From: Nigrospora sphaerica
Taxonomy: Eukaryota; Ascomycota; Sordariomycetes; Amphisphaeriales; Apiosporaceae
Reading direction: 5' to 3'
NCBI GenBank assembly: GCA_018287875.1
Contig: JAGVVL010000001.1
Coordinates: 3,224,001-3,288,000, forward strand
DNA: 64,000 nucleotides
Shown here: one piece after another, positions 56,411 through 64,000 of the stretch
Layout: each line of letters opens with the position of its first letter
Position numbering within the stretch: position 1 is the stretch's first letter
Translations under genes and position numbers: made by a program
Notes under the pieces: generated by a model
The model's database searches: none
Told to the model about the DNA's origin: nothing
What the model saw: only the letters and a program-made list of their open reading frames with translations

Positions 56411-59392
56411 TTAGCCAGTAACACGTCTTACCCAAAGCGTCGTGGGTTCGTACTCTGCATTGCGATCCATGCGCTTGTAGGCCCTGTGTAACTTCAGGCC
56501 CAGGTCATACTCCTCGCGTTGCACATCGGCCAGCTCGTTGCGCAGCGTCTCGACCTTTCGTTTTTCAGCCTCGCGTTTCGCAATGACGGCATTGCTGGCC
56601 AGGACGTTGTCTGTCGGCATAAGCTCCGTCATCTGCCTGATGGCCTGGTTGATATTGATACGGCGGTTGCCGAGGGATTTGAGTTGCGCATTCAGCTGCG
56701 ATACACGGTCCCGGGCTGACTCCTCGGGCGGTGCCAGGGGCAGCGACTTGTCCGTTGTGGCCACAGAAGCTACAGATAAAGTGCTGTAGTTGCCACGGGG
56801 GACGGGATGCGACCCCTGAGAGCGCGACTGGGCGGCTGAAGTCGACGACGGAACGTAGTACGGCGAGTCCATGGTGATCTTGATGGGCTCGTCGGACGGC
56901 GCGCGATGGGACGCGTCTTCGTCTCCAGGCACGGCGGGCCGCTTGCGCTCCAGTACCGACTTGGCAGTTGGCGGCACCATCTGCTGGGAAGACCCCGAGA
57001 ACTGCCGCGGTGGGGTCGGCACCGGAGGAGCCCTCGAATCGATCGACGGTCTCGGAGTATCGTTGTCAGTTGACACACTGAAGCGCGAGGGTGGTTGACT
57101 CCCTATGACTTTGGAATTAGTAAGTCCGTAATGGATGGTCGCGTATTGCGCACGGATCCTTACAATCGTCAGCGAAGCCACCTGGGGCCCGCTCGGCTGG
57201 GTGAATATCGGTTTGGGCCGAGTACACGGACGAGGACATCGATAAATGCGAGTGGCGGTCAGCCCCCGAGGCAGGTTTTCTTCGGATCGCCTTTTCGGTG
57301 GGGGGGGCAAGAGTCGAAGAAGGTGCCTGCGGAGAGGGGGAATCGGCCGTAGAAGACGACAGCGGCTGCCGTGACGATTTGGGCGGACCATGGTTGTCAT
57401 CTGATAGAGGCGGACTTGGATACCCTTGCGGACTGGCCACATGGGGGCCCGCTGGCAAGGCTGAGGCAGCGACCGGGTGCCCCGGCGACAGCACGTCCCT
57501 TGGTCTCGTGCTAGAGACTCCTTTCTTAGTATTCCTATCGCCGGCCCCGGAACTTTTCGTGGGTGCGGAAAGCGCAGGTGGGGGGAACGACGTTTCAGAT
57601 TCCGGCGAGCTAACAGGAGGCAAAACTACACCAGGTCCGCGGCCCGGCCGTTTGGAGCTCCTAGGGGGGACGGCAAGAGGCGCGGCGCTGGGGGTCTCTC
57701 TTACGGGCGCCACGAGCGCCGTTCGGCCTGTGCGACTGGCGCCTTGCCATTCGGGGCGTGACGACGGCGTGGCGGTGGCGGCTGGGTCGTTGGCCTTGGT
57801 GGCGCCGGGGTTTCCTGGGCGTACTTGACGGAGACGAATACCAAAGATATTGGTTGGCTCTTGGCCTTGGTGACTCCTCGGCTGCCCCGGGTCTTGAGCG
57901 TCTCCTAAGGCGGGATCCCGGCCATCGCCCTCTGTTCGTAGCTTGAGACGATCCCGGGACTTGGCCTCTCGCATTGCGTGCAAGGCAGCATCCGAGTTCT
58001 TGCGGCGCTCGCGGCGCATCTGGGGGATGTTGCTCTGCACCGCCGAAGCCGCCGCTGGGTTCTCCATGTCTTCGACAGGCGATACGTACCCCTCGTCGTG
58101 CCTGTATCAGATGCACAAGGTCAGCTTCGTGCGTCTCTCCTGCTACGGGTTCTTGTGCCCAGCCGTGGCGCAACCAAGGGCAGTAATGGGGAATATTGTG
58201 AGTTCTGATTCAGCTGGCTTGAACTCGTGACGCCGAGATAGACGTTACCGAGGAGAACCGGCCAGCCGAGGTATTTGATACCGTGCGGAGCGTCATAACG
58301 AAAAGGGCAGACATGGCAACAAGGGGAAATCCAAACAAAAGTAGGGAACAACATACCGTTGGTCAGGAGAGCTCGGCGGCGATATCTCGTGGGAGTCGGG
58401 ATAAACGTCGGCGCGTAGCTGCTGGGCGGCAAAGTTGGTAGCAGCAGGCGAGACTTGCGAGTAAACCGACGAGACGGGGCGATGAGCGACGGGGCCGGAA
58501 ACAGAGTCGGGGTGGGAGAGCAGGCGACGCTGCGACGTTGATTGCGGCGGCGGCGGCGCTGCTGTCGCTGAAGTTTGACTGTCCCGAAAGCGCATTGTCA
58601 GCATTGGCAGCATGTGTGACAGGCAGGATGAATCCTCCTGGTTGCTCCTCCTGGTTGCTCCTCCTGGTTGCTCATCCTTCCCACCGAGGAAGGTGTGACG
58701 GAACACGGCGGAATGGCGCCGTGGGGAGGCACGGAGGGTTGCGTTAGGTTGCGTCAGGTTGCGCGAGATGCAACACAACCCGAATCGTCTGCAGGTACAT
58801 AGACGGGCTGTCCGAGCCCGACGGGAGCCTACGGCCGCAAATGCGCGACGGCGAGACGTCTTTTCTTTCTTATTGTAGGGGCAGTCCCGGCGGCTGGCCG
58901 TTTGGAGTGGCGTCCATGGTTCACGACGCCGCCATCCAATCCCGTCACACCCACGGCCAAGCTCCCCCGCTGACTTTTATGACGGACAGGCCGCATCGAA
59001 CTGTCGGCAAACCCAATCCGTTTCCAAGCCACCGGGCGACGCCGCCGCCCCTTCCCCGAATTCCTGTTTACGCTTCCGTTCGTCATGGGCTGCGCATCAC
59101 GGTTGCGCCATCTTGTGCCCCGCCGCGGCGGTTTGGGCTGCGCCAGGCACATTTGGAAAAATGGAAGCAAAAGAGAAGAACCAGAGGCCACTTACTAATG
59201 CTCGAATTTGGGCTCTCGCGGTGGTCGTGGGGGCGGCGAGCCGGCCGAGATGTGGTATGAGTATCCCTTCGTCTGGGGGTTGCTGGTCGATCGTGCGTTC
59301 TGCCACTGCTCCAGCTTCTTCTGGTTGAGGGGTGCTGCCCCGCCGCCGTCTTTAAGAGCACTCGGCCGCAGCCGGTCCCACATGTTGGGCAT
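56411..59392 (-). CDS. Disordered fungal protein with conserved C-terminal coiled coil, unknown function
   Basis: Four exons: 59392-59196, 58578-58357, 58101-57164 and 57102-56411. They use donors GTAAGT, GTATGT and GTAAGG and acceptors GGACAG, ATACAG and CATAG, in consistent phase, giving 682 residues. The first exon encodes a compact basic/aromatic segment (MPNMWDRLRPSALKDGG, EQWQNARSTSNPQTKGYSYH). Most of the rest is Pro/Ser/Arg-rich and disordered, with many SP/TP sites. Residues about 570-682 form a charged coiled coil: RVSQLNAQLKSLGNRRINI, then TDNVLASNAVIAKREAEKRK and a last helix around EYDLGLKLHRAYKRMDRNAE, ending LWVRRVTG. That C-terminus looks like the constrained part. No enzyme motif is seen. 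Intron 1 is 617 nt and carries two tandem repeats. A GTAAGA near the end could be a donor but is not needed. Confidence 0.72.
58633..58671. repeat. Three perfect 13-bp tandem repeats in intron 1 of the coiled-coil gene
   Basis: The unit TCCTCCTGGTTGC is repeated three times without change. About 65 bp further on, a second array of a 10-bp GGTTGCGTYA-like unit (about 58737-58766, three copies) follows. Confidence 0.85.
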
Positions 59393-61567
59393 GATGCTCG
59401 GGGGTGGCTTTGGCGACGTGCGATGGTCTGGGAACTGTTTGGCTCGCCCAAGGGCTTCGTCCGTGTGGGTGGATGAAGCACCAAGGCAGGTGTCAGATCG
59501 TCACGGGGGTGCGTGGTCCCCCGGGGTCCAGTCGCTGCAATTGCCCGTCCGGGGGGGAAGAGGCCAGCAACGCGACAGTCCAAATAGCGAACGAGAACGA
59601 GAGCGGGAGAGGGAGGCACAAAGAAGAAGACAGAGATAAACAATGTCGGACGGGAGACGCCGGCGTCCCTTCCAGTCTATGGGCAAGAGAAACCGAGCGG
59701 GTGGGCGGGTAATGGTGGCGAAGGTGGTTTCCGGCTGTGTTCCAGGGCCAGGGAATCGTGTCGCGCGCTTCCGGGTCGCGTCGGGCGGGCGGACGAACGG
59801 GCGGCTCGGCTGTGGGAAGCTAGCACAGCGGAGGAGCGAATGGAACGGGGTGCTTCTATAGAGATGCCAACTACTACAGAAAAGGCCGTGTCTGTCCCGC
59901 CACAGCACTGCTGATAGTGAGGAAGGGAATGAAAGAAGGACAGAGCGAGAGAGAACGATGAGGGAAAGAGCGGCCGGCAACGGTGATGCGCAAAGACCCT
60001 CGCAATGGAAACCCAGGACATGCATGCGCTCGCATATTTCAAGGGTCGGTAGTAATATAACATTGCGTAGTGGGTATACAACGACGCCTCCGGCTCATGA
60101 CAAGCCGTGCCCAATGGGCAATCTCTTCTTAGTCGACGGCGCGTACAACCTCATGGCGCTGGCTCCACTGAATAGGCGATGGTCGTCGTACTCGGCAAGC
60201 TCTAGTACTAGATGGGGGAAACGGGGGATACGGGGTCCATGCGCTGGGTCTGATGGCAAGGGAGGCTCGACGCGACGACGGGCGCAGAAGGACGGCGACT
60301 TGCTACGGGCGGGCGACGGTTGCGCGGCGGCAATGGCTGGCTGGCTGGCTAACGGCGCTGGTCCGGCGCTCAAGGGATTCATTCTATTTCAAGTCCATCG
60401 TCAGTTTCGAGCACTGCTGGACGACGGGCGACAAGACCCTCCTGCAAATTAACAGTAGTCGGAGGGGTGTGGGAACGGGGCCGATGATGGCGTTTCATCG
60501 TATGGCCCTATCCGGGGAGACATTGGATAGCCTGTCCCGGCGCTACTGTGTACGATGTACCCATACTGTCAAGGGCTCCCTTTTCCCCACCTGGTGAGTG
60601 GCTTTGGGGCCAGCGGCTTGTTTCCATCCAGCCCTCACTCATTGCTCAGCACGTATCCACCACGATCTATGCATGACCCATGGCGCACTGGTGGTTTGCA
60701 GCAGAGGCCCAAACATACCAGACTGGTCGTCGTGTTTGTACAATGCTAGGGCAGGCCCTAGAGCTTAGGCAATGTATTAATCAGTGAGTGCCCATGACCA
60801 ATCTTTGAGCGCGGGTCCGGAGCCGTGCGTTAGATTGTGTTGATCGGCGCCTCTTCCAGCATACACATCACCCATGTTCACGGCAATAGGGTAATGGATA
60901 CCACAGACAACTACACATTGGGTTGCTTCCGTCTCCCGCGCCATGTAACGAACTGGTCGTACAACGCGCCCGTCCCCCGTTCATGTCGCAATCGGGTCCA
61001 TGGATGGAGGCGCCCACCCGTAAGCCCGTCTCCACTTCCGGCAACAGTCGGACCCTCCGCCGGCAGATCCCCCGCGCCGATGTGTCTAACCGGCCTAACA
61101 GTCCGGTGTACCTGCGGAGTGCCCCGAGAGAGGGGAGAAAACCGGAGGAGAAAGAGGGCAATGGACATTAGGCCAAAATAGTATTCCTATATAGGTTTCC
61201 AGTGACAGGCGCCCCATGTTCACCCACTCCTTGTTATCGGTGAGTAAGTACGTGATGCAGGTAGTCGGGTATTGGACCGCGAAAAGCCCCAACCTCCCCG
61301 CTCTCTTGGCTCGGTAGGTACAGGGCAGGGCGGTTTATAGGCCCTGGTCAGTCCATCTTTTCTCGCATAATCCGGTGGGATGCACGGGATGGCATAACGC
61401 AGTTAGGGATAGCTTCGTTTGACCGCTTCAAACGCTCCCGGGCCATCCATTTCGTTATCAGTTCCCCCCCTCCCTTTGCTGGCGGGCATAAGGGACGCTG
61501 TTCCTCCCCTGCCCTTTCTCTTCATCCGCACTCTCAAGTCATCGGCCTTGAGCCCGACGGCGTGACC
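59393..61567. other. Divergent gene-poor stretch of 2.2 kb
   Basis: Upstream regions of the coiled-coil gene and the hexosaminidase. It has a purine-rich GA tract at about 59589-59640, rich in GAGAG/GGAG, and another at 59930-59960. Open frames of up to 174 codons overlap on both strands and are Arg/Ser-rich without domains. No RNA gene was recognised. Confidence 0.5.
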
Positions 61568-63799
61568 ATGAGGCTTCTTCTCCCCGTGCTGACCTGCGGT
61601 GTTCTCGCGCTGCAGCCGCTGCCGCCAGTGGCCTTTCCCGCCACAGATTCAGCACTAGAACTGGTGCTTGCCTCCGTGCCGAACACCATCTACATTCACG
61701 CCGACTTAGCTTCGCGACGGGACGATGGAGGCATGACGCTGATCCCGCCCTCGGGCCACGACTTCGCCGCCATCTTTCGCGACGAGCTCACCGCCTACAC
61801 GCGACAGAACTGGACCCTTGAAACAGTCGAATCCCTGGACGGAAAAAGCGCGGGCGTTCTCCTGGGCCTCTTCATAGGCACCCCAACCACATTCACTTAT
61901 GAGAATGGCCAAGCTACCGAGGAGGGATACAGTCTCGTAGTTGATCAAAACAGTATCCGGATTGCCGGTTCGGGTGCGAGAGGAATGTGGTGGGGAACCC
62001 GGACCCTGCTGCAGCAGATGATGATAGCGAATTGGACCTCACTACCCACCATCAACGTCACGGACGCTCCTTCTTATGCTACCAGGGGGTACATGCTGGA
62101 TGCCGGAAGAAAGTATTACTCTCCAGCGTTTCTGAAAGAGTTGTGCACATATGCATCCTTCTTCAAAATGTCCGAGTTTCACTACCACATGAGTGACAAC
62201 TATCCTCTCAACCGCGGGCACAACGAAACTTGGAACAACGTCTACTCTCACTTCTCATTGCTACCTGAAGACCCAGGGCTGGCCGGCATCGTCCGACGAC
62301 CTAATGAGACGCTCAACAAGGCCGACTTCGACGATTTGCAGAGACACTGCGCCGCACGGGGCGTTACCGTCATCCCCGAAATCGAAGCACCAGGACATTG
62401 TCTCAGCATCACCAAGTGGAAACCCGAGCTGGCGCTCGAGTCCAAGAAGGACCTGTTGAATCTGACCCACCCAGATAGCATTCCCACCGTCCAGCGGATC
62501 TGGGCCGAGTTCCTTCCGTGGTTCGGCAGCAAGGAGGTGCACATCGGTGCCGATGAGTATGACGCGGCACTGGCCGATGACTACATCCGCTTTGTCAATG
62601 AGATGGCCGCTTTTGTGAGCGAAACGTCGGGCAAAGCCATCAGGATCTGGGGCACCCATGAACCGTCTGAGAATCTTACCATCTCCAAGGACGTGGTGAT
62701 TCAGCATTGGCAGTATGGCCAGTCAGACCCTCTCGCATTGCACCGCCAAGGCTACGACGTGATCAACTCAGAGGACTGGTGGGCTTACATGTCCCTGAAG
62801 AACGACCATATGCCGATTCTCCCAGCTCCATATCCCCAATTCTTCAACGAGACCCGCGTACTCAACTTCGCCAACGAACACGGGTGGCAGTGGCAGCCTG
62901 CCCTTTTCAACCCCGTTAACACGACGGAGCAACTGCCCAACGGGGCAAGAGGGAATAAAGGGGCTATTTTGGCGGCATGGAATGATAATGGCCCGGATGC
63001 GACGACTCAGCTAGAAGCCTACTATGCCATGCGTCGCGGTGTCCCCCTCGTAGCAGCAAGGGCTTGGAGCGGGAGTCGCGGGGTTCCTTTGGACATGGCC
63101 ACTGTGGACGACGCGATCGATCTCTTGTCCGCCCAGGCGCCCGGCCAGAACCTGGACCGACGAACTGACTTTACCTCCTGGAGTCGACAATCTGACGGTG
63201 CTGGTGGCAACGGAGTAGTCACTCTGGGTTATGGAAGCAAGGGCATGAACTACACCCTAACCCTTTTAGTGGCGGGACCATTCACGCTCTCCTCCGCTGA
63301 TGTTACACTCCAGCTCGCCGAGGACGGCAGTCTGACGTTCGACGCGGACGGTTGGCTATACCCCCTGCGTTCAGTCGACGAAAATGACGGCTTTGAACCG
63401 GGTCACCCAGGCCGCATCTGGGCGAACTCAACTCGCTCCAGCCACGAGCCCGTCAGCATCGCCCTGCCGGCCGAAATTGTGATCACGGGTGACGCAATCG
63501 GTGGAAGCCGTGTGTGGGTGAACGGGAGCTTCGCCGGGCGATTCGAGGTCTTTGTCTTCGGCGGCAGAAACACGCTTTTCAGCTGGAGCCAGATGGCGTT
63601 TGTAGCGCCCCTCGAGTCCCTTTCAGGCGGTATTCAAAGCCTCAAGCTGGACGCCCTCGTCAGGCCGCCCCCGGGCAATGGCACCACGTCCGTACCACCC
63701 GTCGCGAACTCGGCACGATCCGAATCCCCGACATCGAGAGGATTATGGTATCGGCGAATCTTCGTCCTGGCACTGAGTGCTTGCCTGGCTCTTCAATAA
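61568..63799 (+). CDS. Secreted beta-N-acetylhexosaminidase, glycoside hydrolase family 20
   Basis: A single exon encodes 743 residues. The N-terminal signal peptide is MRLLLPVLTCGVLALQPLPPVAF. An alpha/beta GH20 N-domain follows (about 30-170; GMWWGTRTLLQQM), then the TIM barrel: GYMLDAGRKYYSP, FKMSEFHYHMSDN, VIPEIEAPGH and the catalytic pair Asp329-Glu330 in HIGADEYD. In family 20 this pair uses the substrate acetamido group as nucleophile. The rest (about 530-720) is a beta-rich accessory region. It has many N-x-S/T sequons. The C-terminus (SARSESPTSRG, then LWYRRIFVLALSACLALQ) ends in a short hydrophobic run that could be a GPI-anchor signal. It is likely to release GlcNAc from chitin or N-glycan fragments at the cell surface. 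Start: the ATG at 61568; the frame has only a GTG just before. Confidence 0.92.
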   Translation: MRLLLPVLTCGVLALQPLPPVAFPATDSALELVLASVPNTIYIHADLASRRDDGGMTLIPPSGHDFAAIFRDELTAYTRQNWTLETVESLDGKSAGVLLGLFIGTPTTFTYENGQATEEGYSLVVDQNSIRIAGSGARGMWWGTRTLLQQMMIANWTSLPTINVTDAPSYATRGYMLDAGRKYYSPAFLKELCTYASFFKMSEFHYHMSDNYPLNRGHNETWNNVYSHFSLLPEDPGLAGIVRRPNETLNKADFDDLQRHCAARGVTVIPEIEAPGHCLSITKWKPELALESKKDLLNLTHPDSIPTVQRIWAEFLPWFGSKEVHIGADEYDAALADDYIRFVNEMAAFVSETSGKAIRIWGTHEPSENLTISKDVVIQHWQYGQSDPLALHRQGYDVINSEDWWAYMSLKNDHMPILPAPYPQFFNETRVLNFANEHGWQWQPALFNPVNTTEQLPNGARGNKGAILAAWNDNGPDATTQLEAYYAMRRGVPLVAARAWSGSRGVPLDMATVDDAIDLLSAQAPGQNLDRRTDFTSWSRQSDGAGGNGVVTLGYGSKGMNYTLTLLVAGPFTLSSADVTLQLAEDGSLTFDADGWLYPLRSVDENDGFEPGHPGRIWANSTRSSHEPVSIALPAEIVITGDAIGGSRVWVNGSFAGRFEVFVFGGRNTLFSWSQMAFVAPLESLSGGIQSLKLDALVRPPPGNGTTSVPPVANSARSESPTSRGLWYRRIFVLALSACLALQ

Positions 63800-64000
63800 A
63801 AGACATGGCCCTCCGGGGATAAGATCCCGACAAGCCTACAGGATACCCGCACACACCATGGAGAATGACTACGACTCTATGCTTGACGTTTTGGGGGTTT
63901 TCGGGGCTCGACGCGCACTGATAAGCAACCACAAAACGTCAGGTGTTTGTCAGCAATTTTCTGGGCTCGGGCTCACACCAAAAGCACCCAACGTGCCAAA
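63800..64000. other. 3' flank of the hexosaminidase gene
   Basis: 201 bp to the window end. No feature was recognised. Confidence 0.5.

Overview
This is nuclear DNA from a filamentous ascomycete, most likely a member of the Sordariomycetes. The genes carry short GT-AG introns with CTAAC/CTGAC branch sites, GC-rich codon use and compact spacing. A 71-residue homologue of Neurospora GRG-1/CCG-1 is present. All gene models below were spliced by eye, and in each one the coding lengths of the exons add up to a multiple of three.

Layout, left to right. 1-11.1 kb: the 3' part of the RNA polymerase I/III subunit AC40, a family-2 glycoside hydrolase, replicative helicase subunit MCM4 divergent from coatomer zeta, and the tRNA-threonylcarbamoylation enzyme SUA5. 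11.8-17 kb: COG4 (Golgi tethering), a THOC7-like THO subunit and tubulin cofactor A. 18.8-25.2 kb: GRG-1, the copper chaperone COX17, an SDR reductase, tRNA-Gly(GCC), a secreted cysteine-rich protein and the co-chaperone SGT2. 26-30 kb: an HMT1/ABCB6-type ABC transporter with an unexpected RNA-biology tail. 33.9-40.1 kb: a membrane RING-CH E3 ligase and eIF2 gamma. 43.1-51.2 kb: a four-TM protein, UMP kinase, eIF3m and a metallo-beta-lactamase-fold hydrolase. 52-59.4 kb: two low-complexity proteins of unknown function, one with zinc fingers and one with a conserved C-terminal coiled coil. 61.6-63.8 kb: a secreted family-20 hexosaminidase.

Most genes are housekeeping genes of translation, transcription, replication and trafficking. 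There is no secondary-metabolite cluster, transposon or obvious operon-like logic. Long gene-poor stretches (29.9-33.9, 35.4-38.5, 40.1-43.1 and 59.4-61.6 kb) hold nothing recognisable.

The observation most worth following is the ABC transporter. Its last intron joins, in frame, a 206-residue tail that opens with a near-perfect PAM2 motif (a poly(A)-binding-protein ligand) and ends in an RGG-type basic domain. Retaining that 60-nt intron would give a normal, tailless transporter. This suggests a membrane transporter that can tether mRNPs, with splicing as the switch. Other points of interest are MBF-type sites before MCM4, a gapped heat-shock element before SGT2, a start-codon-only first exon in SGT2, a 9-nt micro-exon in coatomer zeta and a membrane-anchored UMP kinase with a second start.
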